A DNA stretch of 64,000 nucleotides from Planctomycetota bacterium (lineage in GTDB: Bacteria > Planctomycetota > Phycisphaerae > Phycisphaerales > SM1A02), in assembly GCA_027618565.1 (NCBI GenBank), contig JAQCEQ010000003.1:1-64000 (forward strand), written 5' to 3'. Each line of letters starts with the position of its first letter. Positions within the stretch are counted from its first letter, which is position 1. The notes beneath the pieces were generated by a model, which made no database searches, was not told the DNA's origin, and saw nothing but the letters and a program-made list of their open reading frames with translations. The position numbers and the translations under genes are program-made. This document shows positions 34,649 to 43,587 of this stretch, in pieces.

Positions 34649-37396
34649 TCACGGGCCAGGTCGAATCAGTTGTGACTTGGGAAGCCAGCCTTCCCGTCCT
34701 CCAGCCAGTCTCACCAGCATCCAGGCCCGGTGTTCTTCAACCACGCTGACGATGGTGCCATCGTGCAGTTCCGGTCCGGGTACGGAGGGGAAGGACTCGC
34801 CAGTGCCCGTGCGGAGCGTGGCACCTTGCCCTATCACCACCGCGACGGAGTCTGGCGGCAGTGCCTGCTGGTCCAGCACAACCGTCGCTCCCGCAGAAAC
34901 GGCCAAGGTGCCGGTGGCCGCGATGATGGCCTTCCAAGGCACGCGTGAGGGCCAGCGCAGGAGCACGCCGGCGGCCAAGGCGCTCCAGACCAGGAGCCAA
35001 CTGAACCATGTGGCGCTCCACCGTGCGCTGCTGGGGATGGACTGCCACCAGGTCCGGGCGTCTTCCACCAATCGATCCGTGCTGGACATTGGGACGGCCG
35101 CGGCGGTCTGTAGTGCCTGGTGGAGCCGCGCGTCCCCGGGATCCAATCGCTGCCCGGCGAGGTACGCGGCGCGAGCGCGCGACAGATCGCCGGCCGCCAG
35201 GTAGGCATTGCCCGCATCCAAGTACAGGCCCGGGTTTCGCGCGCCCGCCTCGATCAAGTTGGAGTACTGCAGTGCCGCCGCGCGGAACCGGAGTCGCGCA
35301 GCTTCGTCCGAGACGCCACGGAGGTGGAGCCCGTCTTCGTAGGCACGATGAGCATCCGCCACTCGGTCGACCGGAAGGGTCGGAGCGGTCAGCTCAATCG
35401 CGGACGAGGACTGCGCGGCGCTGGCCGTTGGACTGGGGATGAGCATTCCAAGACACGGCAGCAGCACCACCAACGGCAGCGACTTTGCGATGCGCCCGAT
35501 CAGGCTTCGCGCGCGGGCCGGATCTGGTCGTGCGGCGTCGGTCGAAGCGTAACGGGCACGCTCGCACTGGTTGAGAAACCCATCCACATCTTCCGCAAGA
35601 GAGAGATCCGAAGAATCGCCCAGTTGACGCACGATGTCGGTTGGAGTCAGCGTCCCCTCAACCAGATTCCGTCGATCCTCCACCAATCCTGCGATCGCGA
35701 TGCCGGGGTCATCGGTCTTCAGGCGTGAGAGCGCCCTCGCGACGGCGCGTCGCCGTCGTCCAGCGGCTGGGTTGGCGGCCGCACGCCGACGCATTCCCAC
35801 CACCACGGCGATCGCGGCAAAGGCCGCCGGAGGAATGCCCAGCGCGACGGCGACCATCGTCTGGCTTGGGATCGAACTGGCCACCAGCAGGGGAGCGCCC
35901 CTCCAATCGTGCCCGGCGTCGGGGGAATCGTCGGGGCCGCCTCCGGCACCGTCGTCGCCACCAGCCGCTTCGCCATCAATCTTCCGGCCCTCGATGGAAC
36001 CTCGTGCCATTCGTTCCGCCGGGCGCACTGTGATGGGGATCGGAGCGGTGTGTGCGGTCTCGTAGGAAGCGGTTGCTGGATCGAACCAGGAGAACTCCAG
36101 CGCAGGGATGGAGTCGATCCCGTCATGAAGTGCACGCAGAGTCTGCGTGAAGACCTTGACGTTGTCTTGGATCACCCCGCCCGCCGCACCATCGGGAATC
36201 GCAAAGTCGCGCTCCAGGCCGGGAGTCGCCGCCAGATTGGGTGGCTGCACGCTGTTGAGTTCAGACGCGCCACTCTCATCCCGAACGACCACGGTCAGTG
36301 TGATGGGATCTCCCACCAGCACCGCGGTGGGCCGGGCCGAGGCGACCACTCTGAAGGTGCCGACGGCTCCTGTGAACGACGCAGGGCGCCCTTCCATTGG
36401 GAGCGGGAGCACCTCCAGATCGGAGATCGATGGCTCTAGCGTGAGCAGCCGCCGCTGCGTGACCGCCACGCGCGGGCCGAAGAAATCTCGCTGCCGACTC
36501 GCCGCCAGTGGGTATCGAATGCGAATTCGAACATTGGAGAGGTCCGGGCTTCCTGACTTGTCCGCGAAGAACTGCACGGGGATCCTGTACTGGTACTGCA
36601 CCGGGCCCTCTCCCGGCACGATGCGCCCCCGCGGAATGCGATTGGTCTGAACCAGATTCAGGATGGATTCAGAGAAGGGTCCCCAATCGCTGCCGTTGAG
36701 GTCGATGGCGGACCACATATCAGCGGCGGAGAGCACATCCGTTGGTCCCGACACCTGTGTGGCACGCAGCGTCACCACCAACTCCAGCTCGGTTGCCTCA
36801 CCCAGCCATACCGTCTGGTTCGAGCTCTCCACGACCGCGCTGGCAAGTTCCTCTAGGCGCGGGCCATCCTGGACGACCAGGTCCGCAGGGGGCGTGGGGT
36901 ACTCGCGGCCATCGACGACGATGGAGATGGCAGGGAGCGCATGAGTTCCGGGGACGAGGGGTGTCAACTGCAGCACGAACGACTCGCTGGTACTCCGGGT
37001 CACTGTCCCGTTGACAATGGATGTCCGTTCGGATCGACTGGTCCCCGGCAAGAGTTGGATATCAAAGACACCAGGAACGCCCTGAAATACAGGTGGCCCG
37101 TAGTCACGACCATCCTGGACATAGACGGTGAGGTGGAATGGGACGCCCACCATGCTGGTCTGCGAGTCGATGGAGAACCGGACAACGCCCTCCACCGACC
37201 CCGGCGTCGATTCCGCGGCGCGAGTGGCCGCGTCGGCGGCGGCACTCACGGGTGCCGGCCAGGCCATCGAGTCGCCACACCAGTGGATGAGGGACATGAG
37301 GGCCGCGACGATCGACAGCGTCAGGCGTCGGCGAGCGGGTTGCCCGGAGGAGTGCAGCGATCGAGTCGATGGCTGATTCCGGATGTCGCTTGTCAA
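34649..37396 (-). CDS. Fused BatD-BatE protein: oxygen-tolerance domains, TPR and SH3-like end
   Basis: 915 residues. N-terminal signal/anchor (LTLSIVAALMSLIHWCG), then beta-rich BatD-type repeats (residues about 60-520: VVRFSIDSQTSMVGVPFHLTV and SARPTAVLVGDPITLTVVVRD), a helix near 537-556, a helical region with a further hydrophobic stretch (SLPLVVLLPCLGMLIPSP), TPR units (ALQYSNLIEAGARNPGLYLD), two more helices and an SH3-like end (GATLRTGTGESFPSVPGPEL). BatD and BatE are normally separate genes, so this is a fusion. The start is TTG 37396 with GGAAGGA 8 nt upstream; no ATG lies between it and the batC stop. It is the last gene of the Bat operon. Confidence 0.85.
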   Translation of the reverse strand: MTSDIRNQPSTRSLHSSGQPARRRLTLSIVAALMSLIHWCGDSMAWPAPVSAAADAATRAAESTPGSVEGVVRFSIDSQTSMVGVPFHLTVYVQDGRDYGPPVFQGVPGVFDIQLLPGTSRSERTSIVNGTVTRSTSESFVLQLTPLVPGTHALPAISIVVDGREYPTPPADLVVQDGPRLEELASAVVESSNQTVWLGEATELELVVTLRATQVSGPTDVLSAADMWSAIDLNGSDWGPFSESILNLVQTNRIPRGRIVPGEGPVQYQYRIPVQFFADKSGSPDLSNVRIRIRYPLAASRQRDFFGPRVAVTQRRLLTLEPSISDLEVLPLPMEGRPASFTGAVGTFRVVASARPTAVLVGDPITLTVVVRDESGASELNSVQPPNLAATPGLERDFAIPDGAAGGVIQDNVKVFTQTLRALHDGIDSIPALEFSWFDPATASYETAHTAPIPITVRPAERMARGSIEGRKIDGEAAGGDDGAGGGPDDSPDAGHDWRGAPLLVASSIPSQTMVAVALGIPPAAFAAIAVVVGMRRRAAANPAAGRRRRAVARALSRLKTDDPGIAIAGLVEDRRNLVEGTLTPTDIVRQLGDSSDLSLAEDVDGFLNQCERARYASTDAARPDPARARSLIGRIAKSLPLVVLLPCLGMLIPSPTASAAQSSSAIELTAPTLPVDRVADAHRAYEDGLHLRGVSDEAARLRFRAAALQYSNLIEAGARNPGLYLDAGNAYLAAGDLSRARAAYLAGQRLDPGDARLHQALQTAAAVPMSSTDRLVEDARTWWQSIPSSARWSATWFSWLLVWSALAAGVLLRWPSRVPWKAIIAATGTLAVSAGATVVLDQQALPPDSVAVVIGQGATLRTGTGESFPSVPGPELHDGTIVSVVEEHRAWMLVRLAGGREGWLPKSQLIRPGP

Positions 37397-37450
37397 TGTC
37401 GGTGTCCTTCCAATTGCTGCAACCTCATGTGAGTATCTCGTACGCAGGCG

Positions 37451-38518
37451 CTACCAGTCGCGGTTCGGCGGTCCATACGGGTTTCGTTGCGCCTGTTCCT
37501 GCTTCGCGCGGCGCTCCTTTTCTCGATCGCGGGTGGCCTGAAGGAGGCGATTGACCTCGTCTTCCGTGAGTGTGCCCTCACGCCGCGCCTTCGCCGTTGC
37601 CTCGCGAGCGTCTGCCGGTTGAGTGGGCGTCTGACCCGCTCCCAGTTGCTGCTGCTGCTGCTGCTCTTGTGGCTCTTGCGGCGATTGCGGCTCTTGCGGC
37701 TCTTGCGGCGATTGCGGCTCTTGCGGCGATTGCGGCGATTGCGGCTCTTGCTTGCCCTCCTGGGCGCGTTGCTCGGGTTGGTCCTGCTCGCCTTCGGGCT
37801 CCTGCGGCTGGTCACGCTCCTCCGAGTGTTCTTGGTCGGTCTCTTGCTGCTGGTGCGTCTCCTGGGGCTCTCCGCTCGGAGACTGCTGGTCCTGTTGCTC
37901 CTGCTGCTCGAGCGCCTTGAGCAATCTATGCGTCCGCTCCGCATTCTGGACCGCCGCAGTGTCTCCAGGCTGCGTCATCGCCGCGTCCCGGAACGCACGG
38001 TCACACCGCTTCAGGGCGTCGATGAGGTCCACACGATCCTTGGCGGGCCCGGCACCGGCCGGGCGAGGACCGCCCGACTGGGGCGTGTCCTGGAGCGCTT
38101 CCTCAAGCCGTGGTCGGAGTGCGACCATCATGGCCCAGCCGCGATTGAAGCTGCTGGCATGCGCGGTCTCCGCGTCCATGGTGCCCAAGCCGTCCAGGAG
38201 TTGAAGTGCCTCCGCCGCAAGCCCAGCGTCCAATTGCTCCACCGAGGCGTTGTAGGCGCGGCGTGCCGCGAGGGGGGAACTGAGGGTGTGCATCCGCTGT
38301 GCTTCCGCCAGCGCCGCCAATGGATCCGAGCCCAGTTCACCACTTGGGTGCTGGACGAGCCCGGGATCGATGTGGTCCACCACGGCCGATGCTGGCTGTG
38401 TGGAGTCGTCCTGCGCAAGGACCAATCGATCCATGGTCCCCAGCACTGAGAGCACGCCCACAATGCTGGCGATGGCCGGCTTGCCGAGCGACTCCGAGAG
38501 TGCCAACCGGTGCTTCAT
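37451..38518 (-). CDS. BatC-like TPR protein with long Gln/Pro/Glu-rich tail
   Basis: 355 residues from the ATG at 38518, which overlaps the batB stop (ATGA). The N-terminal half has a signal/anchor (IASIVGVLSVLGTMDRLVL) and helical TPR-like segments (LDAGLAAEALQLLDGL, FNRGWAMMVAL). Residues about 220-300 are dominated by Gln, Pro and Glu, with PQS/PQE repeats, then a polyQ-like run. A charged helical end follows. This low-complexity tail is typical of BatC. In the periplasm or membrane it is thought to scaffold BatA/BatB complexes; direct function is unknown. Gap to the batD/E gene is 54 nt. Confidence 0.75.
   Translation of the reverse strand: MKHRLALSESLGKPAIASIVGVLSVLGTMDRLVLAQDDSTQPASAVVDHIDPGLVQHPSGELGSDPLAALAEAQRMHTLSSPLAARRAYNASVEQLDAGLAAEALQLLDGLGTMDAETAHASSFNRGWAMMVALRPRLEEALQDTPQSGGPRPAGAGPAKDRVDLIDALKRCDRAFRDAAMTQPGDTAAVQNAERTHRLLKALEQQEQQDQQSPSGEPQETHQQQETDQEHSEERDQPQEPEGEQDQPEQRAQEGKQEPQSPQSPQEPQSPQEPQEPQSPQEPQEQQQQQQLGAGQTPTQPADAREATAKARREGTLTEDEVNRLLQATRDREKERRAKQEQAQRNPYGPPNRDW
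37664..37753. repeat. Ten 9-bp units in batC coding for PQE/PQS repeats
   Basis: Ten consecutive 9-mers, each a close variant of CTCTTGCGG or CGATTGCGG on the plus strand, run from 37664 to 37753. On the coding strand they read CCGCAAGAG or CCGCAATCG, giving Pro-Gln-Glu or Pro-Gln-Ser. A CTG/GCT run for polyQ lies beside them at about 37646-37663. The 9-bp period suggests slipped-strand expansion inside a disordered tail. Confidence 0.9.
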
Positions 38519-39540
38519 GAGAATCGCTCCCTTCGGCCCGGAGACGGAATCATTGACTGCACCAACAAGAACACCAGCGCCGCCGCTGCCGGCCACTGGA
38601 ATCGTGGCTGGGCGTACTGCACGCTGGAGACGCCCCGGTCGACCCGATCAAGGTCTGCAAGCAAGTCGCGGACGATGGCCCCAAGGTCGACCTGTGCCGT
38701 CCCCGCTGGAATGAAGGAGCCGTCCGCCGAAAGCGCCATTTCCCGCAAGAGTGATCCATCCATCTTGGTCCATACCTCCTGCCCATCGTGAACCAGGTAA
38801 CGGGCTCCGACGGGGATGCGGGCGCCTTGCGCTTCGTCCCCAAGTCCCACCGTGATGACCCGAATGCCATGATCGCTCCAGGCCGTCCCTGCCTCCTCGA
38901 CGGGGCTGGTCTCGTGCTCTTCCATGGCGAGGTCCTCGCCATCGGACAGGACGATGATGGCCCGCCCGCCCGCTCGCTCCGATGGGAAGCTCTCCACCGC
39001 CAGCCGCAACGCCTGTGAGAGGTCGCTGCCTCCCTGGTACGACTGCTTGATGGTGAGGTCCTTCACTTGGCCCTTCACGGCGCCGTAGTTCAGCGTGAGC
39101 GGGCTGCGAAGCGTGGCCACCCCTGCGAAATCCACCAGTCCCACTCGATCCCCCGCGAGCCGGTCGATCGCATCCATCGTGAATTGCTTCTCTCGTTCCA
39201 GGCGGGAAGGGGACGCGTCCTGGGCCAGCATGCTTCGGCTGGTATCCAGCACAAACATGATGTCGGCGCTCCGACGCTGGATCTCCACGGCCTTGCTCCC
39301 CAATCTCGGGTCAGTGAGCGCCGCCACCAGAAGCACAAACGCCGCCGCACCGGAGAGGAAGCGCAGCGTCTCGGAAGTCGTGGATGCGCCCGGAAGCACG
39401 ACGGGCTGCAGTGCCCCGTCGGCCAGCGCGGCCAACGACTGCCTGCGGCGCCAGGTGGCGTAGAGGGCCAACGCGACGATGGCGCTGGTGAGCCACGCCA
39501 ACCGTGCCGCATCCATATTGCCAAAGACGAGTTCGTGCAT
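38515..39540 (-). CDS. BatB-like von Willebrand factor A membrane protein
   Basis: 341 residues. N-terminal helix (LAWLTSAIVALALYATW), helix near 60-77, then a VWA domain with MIDAS motif DTSRSMLAQDASPSR (DxSxS), Thr/Asp sites in GGSDLSQALRLAV and VLSDGED, and a C-terminal helix (WPAAAALVFLLVQSMI). The two anchoring helices before the VWA domain and one after match BatB. The Bat (Bacteroides aerotolerance) proteins act with MoxR ATPase; their exact biochemical role is unknown. It is 7 nt downstream of batA and overlaps batC. Confidence 0.92.
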   Translation of the reverse strand: MHELVFGNMDAARLAWLTSAIVALALYATWRRRQSLAALADGALQPVVLPGASTTSETLRFLSGAAAFVLLVAALTDPRLGSKAVEIQRRSADIMFVLDTSRSMLAQDASPSRLEREKQFTMDAIDRLAGDRVGLVDFAGVATLRSPLTLNYGAVKGQVKDLTIKQSYQGGSDLSQALRLAVESFPSERAGGRAIIVLSDGEDLAMEEHETSPVEEAGTAWSDHGIRVITVGLGDEAQGARIPVGARYLVHDGQEVWTKMDGSLLREMALSADGSFIPAGTAQVDLGAIVRDLLADLDRVDRGVSSVQYAQPRFQWPAAAALVFLLVQSMIPSPGRRERFS

Positions 39541-39547
39541 GATGGTC

Positions 39548-40642
39548 CTATCCGATCCTCCGACCCCAGGTCGCGGCGACTGCGGAGTCCAGCAACAGGC
39601 ACGCCGCCGCCAGCATCAGGATGGCAGGAAACGCGCGCCCGCCCAGGCGGAACCCCTGTACGGCAAGATCGCGGTGAAAGGTCGTGATGCTCTGCTCGAT
39701 CCGCGTCCTCTCAAGCGCATCGATCGCCTCGTAAATCTTGGCAAGCCCGTCCGTGTCCGTGGCGCGAAAGTACCTGCCCCCCGTGGCCTCGGCCATGGCG
39801 GTGAGCAGTTCCTCGTCAATCGTGACCGCCTGCTGCTGGTAATAGGTGCGACCGTTGAGGCCCCGCGAAGGGAATGGCGCATACCCGCGCGTCCCGACAC
39901 CGATCGCGTAGATGCGAACTCCCAGCGTCTTTGCCAGTTCCGCTGCGGACATGGGATCCGTGTCTCCGGCGTTGTTCTCTCCGTCGGTCATGAGGATCAG
40001 CGCGGCGCCCTTCACGCGCTCCTGCCCGTCCCGATTGGCGCTCTCCATCGCGTCCCGGAGCCGCTCCACGCCAAGAGCCACGGCATCGCCGATGGCGGTC
40101 CCGCTTTCGCTGGCTTCCGTCGCCACTTGGGTTCCATGGAGCGCTTCGATGAGGAAATCGTGGTCGGTGGTGAGAGGCGAAATGGAGTCCGCAAATCGGG
40201 CAAAGACGGTCAGTCCAACCAAGTCAGAGGCTCGGCCATCCAGTCCCTCTCCGCCCTTGATGAAGTTGGTGGCCACCCGCTTCACGGCGTTCAGCCGATT
40301 GGTTCGCTTGCCGTCGATCGTGAAGTCCTCCGCGTTCATTGAGCCGGATCGATCCACGACCAGCTCCACGGCGGCACCCTCCGTAAACACCTGCGAGTCC
40401 TGGTTGGTGAGCACCGGCCGCGCGAGCGACACGACCACGAGCGCAATGGCCAGCGAACGCAAGGCCGGCGAGAGCCACCAGGTCCGTGCGCGGAAGCTTG
40501 GCGGGATCGACGACAGGATGTCTCCCCGTGAATGGATCGCCGCCACCCGGCGAAGTCGTGGGTGCCGGAGGATCCATGGGGCAACCGCCAAGGGCAGAAG
40601 CAGGAGGAACGGCCAATGCAAGAACGAGATGGCGCTCAGCAT
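39548..40642 (-). CDS. BatA-like von Willebrand factor A membrane protein
   Basis: 364 residues. Helix FLHWPFLLLLPLAVAPWIL at the N-terminus, a second helix near 55-75 (LRSLAIALVVVSLARPV), then VWA with MIDAS VDRSGSMNAEDF, SGTAIGDAVALGVERLRDA and ILMTDGENNAGDTDP, and a C-terminal helix (AFPAILMLAAACLLLDSAVA). This layout is the BatA type. VWA domains bind protein partners through the metal site. It overlaps the upstream gene by 7 nt and is followed by batB 7 nt later. Confidence 0.92.
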   Translation of the reverse strand: MLSAISFLHWPFLLLLPLAVAPWILRHPRLRRVAAIHSRGDILSSIPPSFRARTWWLSPALRSLAIALVVVSLARPVLTNQDSQVFTEGAAVELVVDRSGSMNAEDFTIDGKRTNRLNAVKRVATNFIKGGEGLDGRASDLVGLTVFARFADSISPLTTDHDFLIEALHGTQVATEASESGTAIGDAVALGVERLRDAMESANRDGQERVKGAALILMTDGENNAGDTDPMSAAELAKTLGVRIYAIGVGTRGYAPFPSRGLNGRTYYQQQAVTIDEELLTAMAEATGGRYFRATDTDGLAKIYEAIDALERTRIEQSITTFHRDLAVQGFRLGGRAFPAILMLAAACLLLDSAVAATWGRRIG

Positions 40643-41550
40643 GTGGTTGCCTCCGAGGATCCCCTCACGCTGCTGATGCCAGCGTCCAGCTCGGGCCGAG
40701 GAGCGTGGTCACGAACGAAGCCGCGCACAAATCGCAGCGCCATGCGGGCTTCGTCGGGCGAGGCGCGGTGCCGGGCGAACTTCACGCGATCGGCAAAGTC
40801 CAGCAAGGATCGCAGTCGTTCCTTCTGCTGCTCGGACACGGGGAGTCCCTCGCGCGCCGCGGCCAAGAACTCATGTGTCGTGAGCTCCGGGGCGCGCAAC
40901 TGGAACCGCGTCCCGATGTAGGTGCGCAGCACGCCTGTGACATCGAACCAGAACTGCTCCGCTTCTTCGGTGGATCCCAACTCGTGTCCCTCCAGTCGGT
41001 CAAGGGCGGCCAGAGCCACTTCCTCATCGCTGGGCACAACGACCGGTCGGCGCCGGAAGACCCAGAGCCCAGCGGCGCAACCGAGGATCGCCAACGCGCT
41101 CCCAGTGGCGGCCCACGGTCGCCACGAGGACTCGCCCGGAATCGAGAGGACACCCTTGTGGGCTCCCATGTCCACCAGCGGGTCATCTTGGGGGAGCGAG
41201 GTTGCGGCGAGGACCGTGACCGACGGCAGGAGTGCCTCATGTGACGATCCGTCGTTCGCGACGACCACTACAGGAAGGGTGGGCAGCGCCTCTTCCGCAT
41301 TCGTCCAGACGACAAAGGTGATGGCCACCGTGCGCGGGCCGGGCAACTGCACATCGACAATGTCCCAGGCGCCGGTGGTCGCGCTGATGTGGGGCGCCAA
41401 GACGGTCGCGCCGGGCTCGCCATCCAGCCTGTACTCCACGACGAAGGGCTTCCCGACGGCGAGGCCATCAACGGGAGCGAGGGCGCTGAACTGCCAGTCC
41501 GCTGGAGCGGCCACGGTCGCCGCGCCCGCCAGGAGCGCGAGGATGGTCAT
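40636..41550 (-). CDS. Bat-operon membrane protein (BatI/DUF4381-like)
   Basis: 304 residues. A cleavable or anchoring N-terminus (MTILALLAGAATVAAPADWQ), a beta-rich extracytoplasmic part to about 145, one helix near 148-168 (AATGSALAILGCAAGLWVF) and a helical cytoplasmic end with FWFDVTGVLRTYIGTRF and TTHEFLAAAREG. The end region resembles the DUF4381/BatI-type proteins found between the DUF58 protein and BatA. The ATG at 41550 overlaps the upstream stop by four bases (ATGA). The upstream reading from 41583 adds 11 residues overlapping the DUF58 gene. Role is inferred only from operon position. Confidence 0.75.
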   Translation of the reverse strand: MTILALLAGAATVAAPADWQFSALAPVDGLAVGKPFVVEYRLDGEPGATVLAPHISATTGAWDIVDVQLPGPRTVAITFVVWTNAEEALPTLPVVVVANDGSSHEALLPSVTVLAATSLPQDDPLVDMGAHKGVLSIPGESSWRPWAATGSALAILGCAAGLWVFRRRPVVVPSDEEVALAALDRLEGHELGSTEEAEQFWFDVTGVLRTYIGTRFQLRAPELTTHEFLAAAREGLPVSEQQKERLRSLLDFADRVKFARHRASPDEARMALRFVRGFVRDHAPRPELDAGISSVRGSSEATTC

Positions 41551-42431
41551 CGGGCCCTCCGTTCCTCGCGGCGCCGCAGGCAAGCCACGATCGGTTCGAC
41601 CAGGTCCGCGTCATCCGTTCGCATGCGGACCGCTTCCAGCTGCGTCCGCGCCAGCGTCCGGTCGCGAGTGTCCCGTGCCGCGAACGCGGCGTCGCGGAAG
41701 CGCCGGCGCACGCCGCCGTTGGAGGTGTCCACGATGCGCTCGGCTCCCGACTCTGGATCGGTGAAGGACACCAGTCCCGCTCGCGGCAGCTCAAATTCCG
41801 CAGGGTCTTCGATGATGATGGGGATCACATCGTGGCGGAGGCTGGCGCGCTGGAGCGGTGACTCCCATCCCTGCGAGAGAAAGTCGCTCACGACGAACAC
41901 CACGGACGGGCGATGGAGCGCCCGCGCCAGTTCATCGATGGACCCGCCCAGGTCGGTGCCTCGACCCGTCGGTTCAAAGGCGAGCAACTCTCGCACCAGT
42001 CGCAATACATGCCCGCGGCCGCGCCGGGGAGGGATCCACTTCTCGACTCGATCCGTGAACATCAAGAGCCCCACCTTGTCATTGTTCGTGACCGCGCTGA
42101 ACGCCAAGATGGCTGCCGCTTCGGCGGCCAGTTCGCGCTTCAACCGCCCGCGCGAACCGTATCGCAGGGATCCAGAGAGATCGACCGCAAGGACGATGGC
42201 CAACTCGCGCTCCTCACGAAAGACCTTGATATGCGGCTCGCCCGTGCGCGCGGTGACATTCCAGTCAATCGTTCGGACCTCATCGCCTGGGACATAGGGG
42301 CGAACCTCCTCAAACTCCATTCCGCGCCCCTTGAAAGCGCTGTGCCAGCGGCCGGCGACCGCCTCGCGCACCGCCTTGCGGGTGGAGATGTCGATGCGGC
42401 GGATCTTGGCGGCCAGTGCGGCGGTGATCAT
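41547..42431 (-). CDS. DUF58 domain protein (MoxR/Bat partner)
   Basis: 294 residues starting at ATG 42431. The DUF58 core is clear: GRGMEFEEVRPYVPGDEVRT and IDWNVTARTGEPHIKVFREE, followed by LAVDLSGSLRYG, a VWA-like MIDAS. DUF58 proteins are fixed partners of MoxR ATPases and VWA proteins. The residues before MITAALAAKIRRIDISTRKA in the longer ORF from 42653 show no pattern and overlap moxR, so they are excluded. Gap to moxR is 11 nt and it overlaps the next gene. Confidence 0.92.
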   Translation of the reverse strand: MITAALAAKIRRIDISTRKAVREAVAGRWHSAFKGRGMEFEEVRPYVPGDEVRTIDWNVTARTGEPHIKVFREERELAIVLAVDLSGSLRYGSRGRLKRELAAEAAAILAFSAVTNNDKVGLLMFTDRVEKWIPPRRGRGHVLRLVRELLAFEPTGRGTDLGGSIDELARALHRPSVVFVVSDFLSQGWESPLQRASLRHDVIPIIIEDPAEFELPRAGLVSFTDPESGAERIVDTSNGGVRRRFRDAAFAARDTRDRTLARTQLEAVRMRTDDADLVEPIVACLRRREERRAR

Positions 42432-42442
42432 GCGTGGATTGC

Positions 42443-43471
42443 TCAGGGGACAGGAACATGCGAGAGCAGCGCTGCCACGACATCGTCTTGCGTCCGTCCC
42501 TCGGCCTCGGCCTCGTAGGAGAGCCCGATGCGGTGACGAAGCACGCGGTGTGCGACATCCTTGACATCCTGCGGCGTTGTAAAGGCACGGCCATCCAGGA
42601 ACGCCTTCGCCTTGGCCACCAGCGTGAGCGCAATCGTGGCGCGGGGCGAGCAACCGTATTGGATCAGCCCCTCGATCGGGACGCGCGATCCCTTCGGTTG
42701 GCGAGTGGAGACCACCAGATCGACGATGTAGTCCTTGATGCGATCATCCATGTGGATCAGGTCGACCAATTCCCGCGCGTGGGCGATGTCCTCCGGGCTC
42801 ATGACGGAGTCAATGCGGAAGTGCGTAGAAGTCTTTCCCATACGGTCCAAGATCTGCCGCTCCTGCCGGGGATCGGGATAGGTGACGACGCACTTGAGGA
42901 GGAATCGATCCACTTGCGCTTCCGGCAGCGTGTAGGTGCCCTCGTGCTCGATGGGATTCTGCGTCGCCAAGACCATGAAGGGCTGCGGCAGCGGGAAGGT
43001 CTCGCCACCGATGCTGACCTGACGCTCCTGCATCGCCTCAAGGAGCGCCGACTGCACCTTGGCAGGTGCGCGGTTGATCTCGTCCGCCAGGACGATGTTG
43101 GCGAAGATCGGTCCCTTGCGGACAGTGAAGGTGCCGGACTTGGGTTCGTACACCTGCGTGCCGACCACGTCCGCGGGGAGCAGGTCCGGCGTGAACTGCA
43201 GTCGATGGAATGAGGTATGCAGCCCCGCGGCCATCGCGCTCACGGCGGTGGTCTTGGCCAGTCCGGGGACGCCCTCGATGAGGACATGGCCGTTGGACAG
43301 GATGCCAAGCAACAGTCCCTCGACCAGCTCGTCCTGACCGACGACGACGCGGTGCATCTGCTCCACCAGCGCCTTGAACGGTCGGCTGGCAGCCTGGACC
43401 CGGGCCTCCAGTGCAGCGAGGTCGGACATGGGACTGTGGGAATGGCTGGGGACTGTCATGGCATGGTTCAT
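42443..43471 (-). CDS. MoxR-family AAA+ ATPase
   Basis: 342 residues. A cytoplasmic AAA+ chaperone-like ATPase that works with VWA proteins. Walker A is IEGVPGLAKTTAVSAMAAG (MoxR-type GLAKT), Walker B NIVLADEINRAPAKVQSALL, sensor MVLATQNPIEHEGTYTLPEA. It heads the Bat operon, with DUF58, a BatI-like protein, BatA, BatB, BatC and the fused BatD/E following in order. The start is at ATG 43471; internal ATGs at 43459 and 43429 are possible, and none has a clear Shine-Dalgarno motif. The upstream 115-nt gap is shared with the divergent dehydrogenase. Confidence 0.94.
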   Translation of the reverse strand: MNHAMTVPSHSHSPMSDLAALEARVQAASRPFKALVEQMHRVVVGQDELVEGLLLGILSNGHVLIEGVPGLAKTTAVSAMAAGLHTSFHRLQFTPDLLPADVVGTQVYEPKSGTFTVRKGPIFANIVLADEINRAPAKVQSALLEAMQERQVSIGGETFPLPQPFMVLATQNPIEHEGTYTLPEAQVDRFLLKCVVTYPDPRQERQILDRMGKTSTHFRIDSVMSPEDIAHARELVDLIHMDDRIKDYIVDLVVSTRQPKGSRVPIEGLIQYGCSPRATIALTLVAKAKAFLDGRAFTTPQDVKDVAHRVLRHRIGLSYEAEAEGRTQDDVVAALLSHVPVP

Positions 43472-43587
43472 GGTGTGGCGATACGGGACGCAGGTCGATA
43501 GGGTTCACCGCGAACGCTCGCCCCCGATGGCGTTCTCGGCGGTGAAAAACTACCATTCTTCGCTTGACACAAGCCGCCACGAAATCG

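Noticed and set aside
37664-37753. Short direct repeats as a CRISPR array
   Set aside because: Units are 9 bp, contiguous and in frame with batC, with no spacers or cas genes.
43564-43569. TTGACA as a -35 box for the dehydrogenase gene
   Set aside because: It lies only 24 nt before the chosen ATG, leaving no room for a -10 and leader.
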